64,000 nucleotides of DNA from Fructilactobacillus fructivorans. Its GTDB lineage: Bacteria > Bacillota > Bacilli > Lactobacillales > Lactobacillaceae. The stretch covers positions 124,001-188,000 of the forward strand of contig NZ_AZDS01000005.1 of the NCBI RefSeq assembly GCF_001434095.1. The letters run 5' to 3'. Under the pieces are notes generated by a model, which had not been told where the DNA came from, did not search any database, and was given only the letters and a program-made list of their open reading frames with translations. Of this stretch, positions 24,476-32,796 are shown piece by piece; position 1 is the first letter of the stretch; the number at the start of each line of letters is the position of its first letter. Both the position numbers and the translations under genes were made by a program.

Positions 24476-26845
24476 GTGAACAAAGTTGGAGTCAGAGATC
24501 TCGTTGAGTTCTTACTAAGAAGTGGCGATCTCAATAGTAGTTTAAGTAGTTTAAACACGGCTCAGGCTGGCACTAGGATCCACCACAAACTCCAAAAGAA
24601 TCGACCAAAAGACTACCAAAAAGAATACTACCTTGAAAAAGCGGTTCAAGTAAATCACAATGATTTCCTGGTGCATGGTCGAGCTGATGGTGTAATCCTC
24701 AACGATGATTCAGCTGTCATTGAAGAAATCAAAACCTCTGACATCGAATTTCAAGACATCCCTGAAAATAAAATGATTCTCTACTGGGGACAAGTCAAGG
24801 CTTACGCCTACTTACTTATGAACGAAAATCCAGCAATCAAAACCGTAACAATGCGGCTCACCTACGTTCAAACTCCTGAAGAAGAAACCACCCAAAAAGA
24901 ACAATCAATTACATTTACAGATGCGGAAAGTTTCTTTAACAATTTAATCAAAGAATTCAGTGAGTGGCTTAAACTTAAAGATCAATTAGATGAAGAAAAA
25001 CACACTACCGCCCAAAAGCTCCAATTTCCATTCAAGGAATACCGTGACGGTCAGCATGAATTAGCTGCCGCCGTTTACAAGACGGTTGTGACCCATCGGC
25101 ACCTGTTTGCCGAGGCGCCCACTGGGACGGGAAAAACCATTTCAACTCTTTTCCCTACCATAAAAGCCATGGGAAACGACCTTATTTCCAAGGTGTTTTA
25201 TCTAACGGCTAAGCAGAGCACCCGAAGAGTCGCTGAAGATGCCATTCGACTCATGAGTGACAAGGGACTGCGGTTAAGAAGTATCACTCTCACTGCCAAG
25301 GACCAAATCATGTTTGAAGAAGAACGAGACCAGGCTCCTGAAGATAATCCCTATATGATTGGCTACTACGATCGCTTAAAGCCCGCCTTAAAGGATCTTT
25401 TGCGTCACAATCATCAGATTACGCGTGACATCATAGAAAAGTATGCGAAAAAATACACGTTGGATCCATTTGAATTTTCTCTTGATACAAGTCTTTTTTG
25501 TGATGTAATCATCGGTGACTATAACTACCTCTTTGATCCTCAGGTTCACCTGCAACGTTTCTTTGAGGTTCAAGACTATCGTAACTTTTATTTAATCGAT
25601 GAGGCTCATAACCTCGTGGATCGTTCCCGCGAGATGTATTCAACTGAACTATCGTCTAGTTCGCTAGCCGACGTTATCAAAATCATTTCAAGGGAGAGGG
25701 AATCAAATAAAAAGGTGTTAACCAAGCTCCGTTCACTCAAACGTCAGTTTAATGCGGTCGCTAAGCCATTGCGTGATGATCACATCTTTGAAACGGCCAC
25801 TGATGATCCCCTCGATAAATTTACAAAGGCGGTTACTAACCTAGTTAAAGTAATGCGAAAATGGATTGCCAAACAGGATGACAGTGACGACTTAGACGTT
25901 GTACTCGATTTTTTCTTTCAGTGCACCGGATACCTTAAAATTAGCGAATATTTTGGTCCTAATTATAAAGTTCGCATCTTACTGGATGGAAAAAATGTTA
26001 CCGTGCGCCTCTTTTGTATGGATCCCAGCCATGATTTAGCCGAGACTCTCAAATTAGGTGGTGGAGCCGTCTTATTTTCAGCCACCCTCTCACCAATGGA
26101 CTACTACGCTAAGGTTTTAGGTGACGAACCCGACAGTCTAAAGTACGAACTACCATCTCCTTTTTCCCCTGAAAACCAGTCCATTATTGTGACTTCATAC
26201 ATTAACACTACGTTCCGAAACCGGGACCAAAGCATTGCCAAAATTGTCGCTACCATTAATCAAATGGTGACTGCCAAGAAGGGTAACTATCTCATTTTTG
26301 CCCCATCTGGATTATACCTTGAAAAAATCTACGCTGAATTTATCAAACAACATCCAACCATTCACACCATCAAACAAGAGTCAGGGATGGACGATCAAGC
26401 CCGCTCTCGCTTCATTCACCAGTTCGATCATCCCGATGATCAACCGACGGTGGGGTTTGCCCTTTTAGGTGGCATCTTTTCGGAGGGAATTGACCTTGTC
26501 GGGGATAAATTAATCGGCGTTGGAATCGTCGGGGTAGGCCTTCCGGGACTTAACTCGGAAACCAACCTTATTCGTGATTACTTTGACGCCAAGAACGGTC
26601 ACGGGTTTGAATATGCCTATCAACTTCCTGGATTAAACCACGTTTTTCAAGCAGCTGGGCGCCTAATCCGTGGAAAACATGATCAAGGTGTTATCGTATT
26701 GATGGATCAAAGATTTACCCAAAAAAGATACACGAATCTTTACCCACCGCAATGGAAAAATTATCACATTGCTCATAGTCCACGTGAATTAGAAAATGAT
26801 CTCCACCAATTCTGGAACCATTTGAAGGGAGAAAGTCATGACTAA
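24476..26845 (+). CDS. PD-(D/E)XK nuclease fused to DinG/XPD-like helicase lacking Fe-S cysteines
   Basis: 789 aa from GTG 24476, GGAGGTGG 5 bases upstream. Residues about 1-125 show a PD-(D/E)XK nuclease core: GRAD (68-71), EEIKT (83-87) and YWGQVKAYA (103-111). The helicase follows: Walker A EAPTGTGKT (213-221), DEAH (375-378), FSATLSPM, and the C-terminal QAAGRLIRG motif VI. Relatives I recall have four cysteines between Walker A and DEAH for a 4Fe-4S cluster; here the region 276-331 (QIMFEE, QAPEDNPYM, TLDPFEF) has none. Only Cys342 is nearby. Likely acts in DNA repair; partner unknown. The next gene overlaps its end by 8 bases. Confidence 0.82.
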   Translation: MNKVGVRDLVEFLLRSGDLNSSLSSLNTAQAGTRIHHKLQKNRPKDYQKEYYLEKAVQVNHNDFLVHGRADGVILNDDSAVIEEIKTSDIEFQDIPENKMILYWGQVKAYAYLLMNENPAIKTVTMRLTYVQTPEEETTQKEQSITFTDAESFFNNLIKEFSEWLKLKDQLDEEKHTTAQKLQFPFKEYRDGQHELAAAVYKTVVTHRHLFAEAPTGTGKTISTLFPTIKAMGNDLISKVFYLTAKQSTRRVAEDAIRLMSDKGLRLRSITLTAKDQIMFEEERDQAPEDNPYMIGYYDRLKPALKDLLRHNHQITRDIIEKYAKKYTLDPFEFSLDTSLFCDVIIGDYNYLFDPQVHLQRFFEVQDYRNFYLIDEAHNLVDRSREMYSTELSSSSLADVIKIISRERESNKKVLTKLRSLKRQFNAVAKPLRDDHIFETATDDPLDKFTKAVTNLVKVMRKWIAKQDDSDDLDVVLDFFFQCTGYLKISEYFGPNYKVRILLDGKNVTVRLFCMDPSHDLAETLKLGGGAVLFSATLSPMDYYAKVLGDEPDSLKYELPSPFSPENQSIIVTSYINTTFRNRDQSIAKIVATINQMVTAKKGNYLIFAPSGLYLEKIYAEFIKQHPTIHTIKQESGMDDQARSRFIHQFDHPDDQPTVGFALLGGIFSEGIDLVGDKLIGVGIVGVGLPGLNSETNLIRDYFDAKNGHGFEYAYQLPGLNHVFQAAGRLIRGKHDQGVIVLMDQRFTQKRYTNLYPPQWKNYHIAHSPRELENDLHQFWNHLKGESHD

Positions 26846-27335
26846 ATTTGAAAGTTACCACCCTATTTTTACTGCTCATCTTGAGCTAGATTGGTTAACC
26901 ACTACTAGTTTGGGGCAAATTACTCAATTATTAAACGGTCGTACCATTGCCAACGTTCGTCTTGACGGTGAGTACAATGCATCAAGGACCGCTGACCTTG
27001 TAAACGATGACATGCGCCAAATCATGCAATCCCAAGCTTTAATTTGGGCAGTCAAAGACAAGCAAACCCAAGTCTTGTTGGGAATTTTTGCCATCACCAA
27101 CCTAGCCAATAATGAACCCCAATTTAACTTTATTTTTGAAGTTGGGATTGCTCCGGATTTTATCAGCGAATTGTTTGACCATATGATACAATTTACTTTT
27201 AAAGAATTAAAACAATATAGTATTTCTCTCCTATTAAATAACAACCAACATAATCTTATGAGTATAATAAAAACTTTAGGATTCTCCCAAATCGCTAAAT
27301 CAGCTAAATCCTCTAGATTTCAATTATTTCAGTAA
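26838..27335 (+). CDS. Diverged GNAT-like protein
   Basis: 165 aa; its ATG overlaps the end of the helicase gene, so the two are translationally coupled. The middle and end (LIWAVKDKQTQVLLGIFAI, then NNQHNLMSIIKTLGFSQIA) follow the strand-helix order of GNAT acetyltransferases, including the N-x-x-(S/A)-x-x-x-x-x-x-LGF ending, but the acetyl-CoA loop R/Q-x-x-G-x-G/A is not visible. It may be a non-catalytic or very diverged member. Coupling suggests a role linked to the nuclease-helicase, as inference. Confidence 0.5.
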   Translation: MTKFESYHPIFTAHLELDWLTTTSLGQITQLLNGRTIANVRLDGEYNASRTADLVNDDMRQIMQSQALIWAVKDKQTQVLLGIFAITNLANNEPQFNFIFEVGIAPDFISELFDHMIQFTFKELKQYSISLLLNNNQHNLMSIIKTLGFSQIAKSAKSSRFQLFQ

Positions 27336-27419
27336 TTTCAGTTGAATTGTGTTCCATAAGCTACTAGAATGATTATTGAAATAAAAGAGTAACATTATAA
27401 TGTATGGGAGTGCATATTT

Positions 27420-27953
27420 ATGAATGATAGAGAGAAGAAAGAAGCTTATGGGAAAGCTATGGACATTTTGAAAAGCAATAATGTTCGTATTACCCCACAA
27501 CGTCAAATTATTTTGAAGTACCTAATTGATCACAACAACCATCCTTCAGTTGAGACGATCTTCCATTTCTTGGAAGAAACGTTCCCCAACCTTAGTATGG
27601 CAACCGTTTACAATAACCTGCGCTTATTTAAAAAGCTTAGGATTGTGATTGAATTACCAAACCCAGATGGCGGATATCGTTATGACTTTTACAGTCATCC
27701 CCATTTTCACGCCATTTGTGACACTTGTGGTAAGATTATTGATATCGATGATCCTAAATTCAAGAAGATCGACGAAGAACTCCAAGACGCCACTAAGAAA
27801 GTTGGATTTGATCCATCAGTCTCAAACGTCGAAGTTCACGGCACTTGTAAAGAATGCCAGGCTAAAAAGAACGCTCAAGAACCTAAGCAAGATCAGGGTA
27901 AGAGTAATAACAAAAGAGTAGTCGAAATGCCAAAAGCATCACTAAAAAACTAA
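27420..27953 (+). CDS. perR: Fur-family regulator, PerR-like
   Basis: 177 aa. Winged helix ITPQRQIILKYL to MATVYNNLRLFKKL, then the metal-binding domain. The His in NNHPS, Asp in RYDFY, the HPHFH pair and the Asp in IDIDD match the regulatory Fe/Mn site of PerR (Asp rather than Fur's Glu), and CDTC with CKEC form the structural Zn site. So it is likely a peroxide sensor. A charged 30-residue tail after the last CxxC is longer than in Bacillus PerR. Two VIT1/CCC1 transporter genes follow after a terminator. Confidence 0.78.
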   Translation: MNDREKKEAYGKAMDILKSNNVRITPQRQIILKYLIDHNNHPSVETIFHFLEETFPNLSMATVYNNLRLFKKLRIVIELPNPDGGYRYDFYSHPHFHAICDTCGKIIDIDDPKFKKIDEELQDATKKVGFDPSVSNVEVHGTCKECQAKKNAQEPKQDQGKSNNKRVVEMPKASLKN

Positions 27954-27968
27954 TTTTATTTCAGAATT

Positions 27969-28001
27969 AAGCATTATGACGTTTGTCATGATGCTTTTTT
28001 T
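27969..28001 (+). terminator. Intrinsic terminator after the Fur-family gene
   Basis: Stem GCATTATGAC with GTCATGATGC (one G-T pair), tetraloop and seven T. Confidence 0.8.
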
Positions 28002-28097
28002 GTGCATAATTTATCATTCATGTTTACTAGATCAAGAGATTGCGGTAAAATAGTAGTTGAGCTATATTATAATCATTATAAACTGGAGGAGTTAATT

Positions 28098-28787
28098 ATG
28101 GCAAAAAAGAAAACATCACTTGCGCAGAAAATCAACGTTTTGCGGGCAAGTGTCATGGGTGCTAATGATGGTATCCTATCAGTCGCAGGGATTGTCCTAG
28201 GTGTCGCTGGAGCGTCAACGAGTAACTGGGCAATCCTGATTTCTGGTTTGGCGGGAATGCTAGCCGGAACGGTTTCAATGACAATGGGAGAATACGTTTC
28301 AGTCAACACCCAAAAGGACTCACAACGACAGGCCATCGATTTTGTAAAACGCGGTCTTGCCAACGATTATGATGGTGAATTTAATTTTGTGAAAAATAAG
28401 TACCTCAAAACGGGAATGGCTCCTGAATTGGCAGAAAAAGCCACTTCCGAAATGATGCAAGAAGATGCGTTAACGACAGTCGTACGGGAAAAATACTCGT
28501 TTGATCGAAAAGATTTTACCAGTCCGTACGCTGCCGCAATTGCTTCCATGATTTCGTTTCCCACGGGATCAATTCTTCCCTTAGTCACCATCTTTGTCGC
28601 CCCAGCCCAATACCGGGTTCTTGGAACTTATCTTGCCATCATCTTGGCACTTTCAATTACCGGATACGTAGCTGCCGTTCTAGGAAATGCTAATCGGACT
28701 AAGTCACTAATACGAAATGTCATCTCTGGATTAGTCACCATGACCGTCGCATACCTTGTTGGTCGTTTAGTCGGGTTAGTATTTTAA
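28098..28787 (+). CDS. VIT1/CCC1 family metal transporter (first of two)
   Basis: 229 aa from ATG 28098 with GGAGGA 9 bases upstream. VMGANDGILSVAGIVLGVAGA and TMGEYVSVNTQKD are the family's first and second transmembrane signatures; the charged cytoplasmic metal-binding region follows and three more helices end the protein. Family members move Fe(II)/Mn(II) out of the cytoplasm. Lies in tandem with a paralogue 13 bases downstream and after a PerR-like gene. The metal is not decided by sequence. Confidence 0.85.
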   Translation: MAKKKTSLAQKINVLRASVMGANDGILSVAGIVLGVAGASTSNWAILISGLAGMLAGTVSMTMGEYVSVNTQKDSQRQAIDFVKRGLANDYDGEFNFVKNKYLKTGMAPELAEKATSEMMQEDALTTVVREKYSFDRKDFTSPYAAAIASMISFPTGSILPLVTIFVAPAQYRVLGTYLAIILALSITGYVAAVLGNANRTKSLIRNVISGLVTMTVAYLVGRLVGLVF

Positions 28788-28800
28788 GGAGGGACGCTAG

Positions 28801-29505
28801 ATGAGTTTTCATTTTAAGAAAGATCACAAAGATAACAATGACAATACCATGGATGAAAAACTGAATAACCTACGAGCCGGAGTCCTTGGGTCAAACGATG
28901 GGATTTTGACCGTCGTGGGTGTCCTCTTCTCAGTGGCGGTTGCCACTACTAATCCCCTTACCATTTTCATTGCTGGACTGTCTGACTTACTCGCCTGCGC
29001 TTTTTCGATGGCTGGTGGGGAGTATGCTTCCGTTAGTTCTCAGCGTGATACCGAGCAAGCGGCCGTCAAAACCGAAAGTAAGTTACTTAAAACCAACTTT
29101 AATGAAGAACTTCAAAGTGTAATCAAATTTTATGTGGGCCGAGGAGTTAGTCAAAAAACGGCCACAGCAATCGCTAAGGACCTTCTTTCAAAGAAACCCT
29201 TAGAGACCGTCGTAAGTGTGAAATATGACCTTCAATTAGGAAAGTATTTGAGTCCCTGGAGTGCGGCCCTATCTTCTCTATGCTCGGCCTCTCTTGGCGG
29301 GATCCTTCCTTTATTAGCAATGACCCTCCTTCCAGTTGGCCTTCAGTGGCCCGGAACCATTATTGCCGTTATCATTGCCGTTGCTATCACTGGATTTCTG
29401 AGTGCAGAACTCGGAAACGGCTTGGTCAAGATCGCCGTGATTCGAAACGTCATCGTTGGAATTATCACCATGATTATCCATTATGGGATCGGACAGTTCT
29501 TCTAA
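28801..29505 (+). CDS. VIT1/CCC1 family metal transporter (second of two)
   Basis: 234 aa. GVLGSNDGILTVVGVLFSVAVA and MAGGEYASVSSQRDTEQA repeat the family signatures in helices 1 and 2; a longer charged N-terminus (HFKKDHKDNNDN) precedes them. The protein is clearly a paralogue of the one before, separated by 13 bases with GGAGGG, so both are made from one message and may form a heterodimer, since family members work as dimers. Confidence 0.85.
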   Translation: MSFHFKKDHKDNNDNTMDEKLNNLRAGVLGSNDGILTVVGVLFSVAVATTNPLTIFIAGLSDLLACAFSMAGGEYASVSSQRDTEQAAVKTESKLLKTNFNEELQSVIKFYVGRGVSQKTATAIAKDLLSKKPLETVVSVKYDLQLGKYLSPWSAALSSLCSASLGGILPLLAMTLLPVGLQWPGTIIAVIIAVAITGFLSAELGNGLVKIAVIRNVIVGIITMIIHYGIGQFF

Positions 29506-29711
29506 CATAGTTCCCAACTTTTAACATTAATTTTTAGATAAAATTACATTACGGTAAACCTATATCAGAGTAGGAGTATAGAGGCTATAAAAACCGACGT
29601 GCCGCTATTTCCAAATGGTAGATAATTTGACATATACCTTTCAAATTGTTAAGTTGGTTAACGTAGATATTTTTGTTTTTAATGAAGATGTTAATCGAAA
29701 GGAGGAGTTCT
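29506..29711 (+). promoter_or_regulatory. Leader region of the betaine transporter operon
   Basis: 206 bases with a TTGACA at 29628-29633 and a weak -10 (TAAGTT) 17 bases later. No terminator, known riboswitch or clear operator palindrome was recognised. In related bacteria such operons answer to BusR and c-di-AMP, but I cannot point to its site here. Confidence 0.35.
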
Positions 29712-30917
29712 GTGACTCAAAATAATAGTGAAAAAATCAAAGTTAATCATATTACAAAGATCTTTGGTCCTCATGTTAAAAAAGCACAAGAACTTTTATC
29801 TAAAGGAGAAGATAAGGCTCAAATTCTTGATGAGACTGGTAGCACTGTCGGTGTTGATAACGCGACCTTCTCAATCAAAAATAACGAGATTTTCGTTATC
29901 ATGGGATTATCTGGTTCAGGTAAATCAACCATGTTACGGATGTTCAATCGTTTAATTGATCCAACGTCTGGCGCCATCTATTTGGATGGAAAAGACATCA
30001 TGAAGTTTGACAAGAAACAATTGCTCGATCTTCGTCGAAAGAAAATGAGTATGGTCTTTCAGGGATTGGGATTACTTCCTAACCGAACCATTCTTGAAAA
30101 TGCTGCTTTCGGACTTGAAGTTCAAGACGTTAAGAAAGAAGAACGCGACAAAAAGGCCCATGAATCACTTGAAATGGTCGGTCTTCACGGATATGACGAC
30201 AGTTATCCAGGCGAACTATCCGGTGGAATGCAACAACGTGTTGGTTTGGCTCGTGCCATTATCAACGATCCGGATATCCTCCTGATGGATGAGGCTTTCT
30301 CAGCCCTTGACCCATTGAACCGTCGTGAAATGCAGAATGAGCTATTGGAACTACAACGTAAACTACACAAAACCATTATCTTTATTAGTCATGATTTAAA
30401 TGAAGCACTACGAGTTGGTGATCGAATCATGATGATGCACGATGGTGACGTCATTCAGGTTGATACCCCTGAAGACTTACTTGATCATCCTAAAAATGAA
30501 TACGTTAAGAAATTTATCGAAAATGTTGATCGTTCTAAGATTTTAACTGCCTACAATGTAATGGTTAAACCAAACACCGTTAACATTGACAAGGATGGTC
30601 CTAAGTTGGCCCTTCGTCGCATGAAGGAAGATCAGATTTCAAGTATCTTCGTGGTTGATTCCGATAATCATTTCGTGGGAATTGTCGATGCTGATGACGC
30701 CAACGAAATGATTGATAAGAACGAAAAGGATCTTCACACCGCCCTTAAGACTGATGTGCCAACAACTGCTCCCAATACTCCAATTGGTGACTTGTTCAAC
30801 GCAATTTCTAAATCACCAATTCCATACGCAGTCGTTGATGACGAAAAACACTTGCAAGGAATTATTCTTCGAAGTGCCGTTCTTGATGCCATGGCAACGA
30901 AAGGAGCAGATGACTAA
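29712..30917 (+). CDS. gbuA: Glycine betaine/carnitine ABC transporter, ATP-binding subunit
   Basis: 401 aa from GTG 29712, GGAGGAG 5 bases upstream. ABC domain with Walker A GLSGSGKST, LSGGMQQRVGLARA and MDEAFSALDP (DEAF is usual in the OpuA/ProV group), then two CBS-type halves after residue 280 (SIFVVDSDNHFVGIVDADDA and YAVVDDEKHLQGIILRSAVL) that in OpuA sense ionic strength or bind c-di-AMP. N-terminal extension KKAQELLSKGEDKAQILDETG is also typical. First gene of a three-gene operon with 1-base overlaps. Confidence 0.9.
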   Translation: MTQNNSEKIKVNHITKIFGPHVKKAQELLSKGEDKAQILDETGSTVGVDNATFSIKNNEIFVIMGLSGSGKSTMLRMFNRLIDPTSGAIYLDGKDIMKFDKKQLLDLRRKKMSMVFQGLGLLPNRTILENAAFGLEVQDVKKEERDKKAHESLEMVGLHGYDDSYPGELSGGMQQRVGLARAIINDPDILLMDEAFSALDPLNRREMQNELLELQRKLHKTIIFISHDLNEALRVGDRIMMMHDGDVIQVDTPEDLLDHPKNEYVKKFIENVDRSKILTAYNVMVKPNTVNIDKDGPKLALRRMKEDQISSIFVVDSDNHFVGIVDADDANEMIDKNEKDLHTALKTDVPTTAPNTPIGDLFNAISKSPIPYAVVDDEKHLQGIILRSAVLDAMATKGADD

Positions 30918-31798
30918 TGAATAGTTTATTATCAATTGCTAGCATTGGTGCAATTCCAATTGCCAAATGGGTGAACGCTTTCTTTACTTGGTTAACTGGA
31001 TTTGCTGGTTTCTTTAATGCAATTACAATTTTCTTGAATGCTGTGATGAATGGAATCCAATGGGTCTTTGACATTATTCCCATTTGGCTATTTATTGCGA
31101 TTATCCTACTTGGAACTTGGTTCTTATTCAGAAAAACCAAACATTGGGGGTTCATGCTCTTTGAATTACTAGGTTTTCTATTAATTTGGAACCAGGGTTA
31201 CTGGCGTGATATGACACAGACCTTAGATTTGGTTCTTACAACTTGTCTTTTAATTGTTATCATTGGGGTTCCACTTGGAACTTGGATGGCCAAAAGTAAG
31301 ATTGTAGAAACCATTGTTAGTCCCATCATGTCATTTCTACAAACGATGCCAGCCTTCGTTTACTTGATCCCTGCCGTTGCCTTGTTTGGAATCGGTCAAG
31401 TTCCTGGTGTGTTTGCTTCAGTAATCTTCTCAATTCCACCAATTGTCAACATGACAAACCTTGGAATTAGACAAGTACCTAGTGAATACCTCGAAGTTTC
31501 AGAATCATTCGGTTGTACAGCATGGCAAAAACTTTTCAAAGTTCAATTTCCACTCGCAAAACCAACCGTTATGTCTGGAATTAACCAGGGAATCATGCTG
31601 GCCCTTTCAATGGTTGTTATTGCTTCAATGATTGGAACCTTAGGACTTGGAGAAGCCGTATACTTCGCCGTTGGTAGAAATGACGTTGGTACTGGTTTTG
31701 CTGCTGGTATCGCAATCGTTATTCTCGCAATTGTCCTTGATAAAATCAGTAAAGGCCTTGGTGGTGCCAATAAAACTGATGCAGGATCTAACGAATAA
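30917..31798 (+). CDS. gbuB: Glycine betaine ABC transporter, permease subunit
   Basis: 293 aa, about seven transmembrane helices. The EAA loop for contact with the ATPase reads EVSESFGCTAWQKLFKVQFPLAKP. IPIAKWVNAFFTWLTG at the N-terminus and QTMPAFVYLIPAVALFGIG in the core are hallmarks of OpuAB/ProW. Unlike OpuABC fusions of Lactococcus the binding protein is a separate gene (the GbuABC layout of Listeria). Its ATG overlaps the previous stop codon, and its own stop overlaps the next start. Confidence 0.9.
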   Translation: MNSLLSIASIGAIPIAKWVNAFFTWLTGFAGFFNAITIFLNAVMNGIQWVFDIIPIWLFIAIILLGTWFLFRKTKHWGFMLFELLGFLLIWNQGYWRDMTQTLDLVLTTCLLIVIIGVPLGTWMAKSKIVETIVSPIMSFLQTMPAFVYLIPAVALFGIGQVPGVFASVIFSIPPIVNMTNLGIRQVPSEYLEVSESFGCTAWQKLFKVQFPLAKPTVMSGINQGIMLALSMVVIASMIGTLGLGEAVYFAVGRNDVGTGFAAGIAIVILAIVLDKISKGLGGANKTDAGSNE

Positions 31799-32709
31799 TG
31801 AATAAAAAATTTACCAAATGGATTCTCGGAATCACTTCCGCGTTACTTCTAGCGGTAACTTTAACCGCATGTAGTGTAAATCCACCAAAGTACAACCCTA
31901 ACGCAAAAGTTGGGCCACAAGTTAACTACACAATAACTGGAATTGATTCCGGTGCCGGTGAAATGGCATCTACAACTAAAGTTCTTCAAACTTATGGATT
32001 AAAGAAAGCTAAGTGGCAACTTCAAGCTAGTTCAACTGCTGCGATGCTTTCATCCCTAAATAAAGCACTTAAGTATAAACAACCAATCGTCATTACTGGT
32101 TGGACACCTCATTGGATGTTTCAAAAGTATCCAATCAAATTCTTAAAAGATCCAAAGAATACCTATGGTAAGGCTGAACACATTCAAACCTTAATTCATA
32201 AGGGATTTGAGAAAAAGAACCCTGGAGCTGTTAAATTACTTAAACAGTTCCACTGGAACGATGAAATGATGGATGAGGTCATGTTCAAGATTGATAAGGG
32301 TGAAAATGCTGAAAAAGCTTCCAAAGAATTCTTAGCAAATCATCCTGAACAAGTTAAACAATGGCTTAACGGTGTTCCCGAGGGACATGGTCAACCCGTT
32401 AGACTTGTCCTTGTTTCATGGGATTCAGAATTATCATCTTCTAACGTGGTAGCTCAATTACTTCGAATGAAGGGTTACAAACCAACTCTTTCTGCAATGG
32501 AAGCTCAACCAATGTGGACTGCTCTTTCCACTGGGTCTGCTGATGCTTCAACTGCTGGTTGGTTACCAACAACGATGGGACCAATGTACAAGAAATATAA
32601 GAACAATGTCGAAATTGTCGGTACTAGTATCGATAAGGCTAAAGTTGGTTTAGCCGTTCCAAAGTACATGAAGAACATTAACTCCATTGAAGATCTTAAA
32701 AATAAATAA
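31798..32709 (+). CDS. gbuC: Glycine betaine-binding lipoprotein
   Basis: 303 aa. Lipoprotein signal with lipobox LAVTLTACS; Cys about residue 25 is the lipid anchor. Type II periplasmic-binding fold: GIDSGAGEM near the first substrate loop, VITGWTPHWMF with the Trp residues that usually cage the trimethylammonium group, and TAGWLPTTMG later. Delivers glycine betaine or a related osmolyte to the permease. Last gene of the operon, followed by a terminator. Confidence 0.9.
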   Translation: MNKKFTKWILGITSALLLAVTLTACSVNPPKYNPNAKVGPQVNYTITGIDSGAGEMASTTKVLQTYGLKKAKWQLQASSTAAMLSSLNKALKYKQPIVITGWTPHWMFQKYPIKFLKDPKNTYGKAEHIQTLIHKGFEKKNPGAVKLLKQFHWNDEMMDEVMFKIDKGENAEKASKEFLANHPEQVKQWLNGVPEGHGQPVRLVLVSWDSELSSSNVVAQLLRMKGYKPTLSAMEAQPMWTALSTGSADASTAGWLPTTMGPMYKKYKNNVEIVGTSIDKAKVGLAVPKYMKNINSIEDLKNK

Positions 32710-32720
32710 TCAGTAAAATT

Positions 32721-32753
32721 AAGTCTCGTGAATGTCGTTTGCGAGACTTTTTT
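32721..32753 (+). terminator. Intrinsic terminator after gbuC
   Basis: Stem AAGTCTCG with CGAGACTT and six T. Confidence 0.8.
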
Positions 32754-32796
32754 GATACCATTTAGTTATGATAAAAGTTTCGAAAGGACAATGACT

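Noticed and set aside
22758-29505. Anti-phage defence island around the nuclease-helicase
   Set aside because: Its neighbours are chromosomal housekeeping or unknown genes without nuclease, toxin or phage-sensing motifs, and this helicase family is widespread in Firmicutes chromosomes.
29506-29711. Possible c-di-AMP (ydaO-type) riboswitch before the betaine operon
   Set aside because: I could not find the conserved aptamer segments or a terminator; regulation by a protein is as likely.
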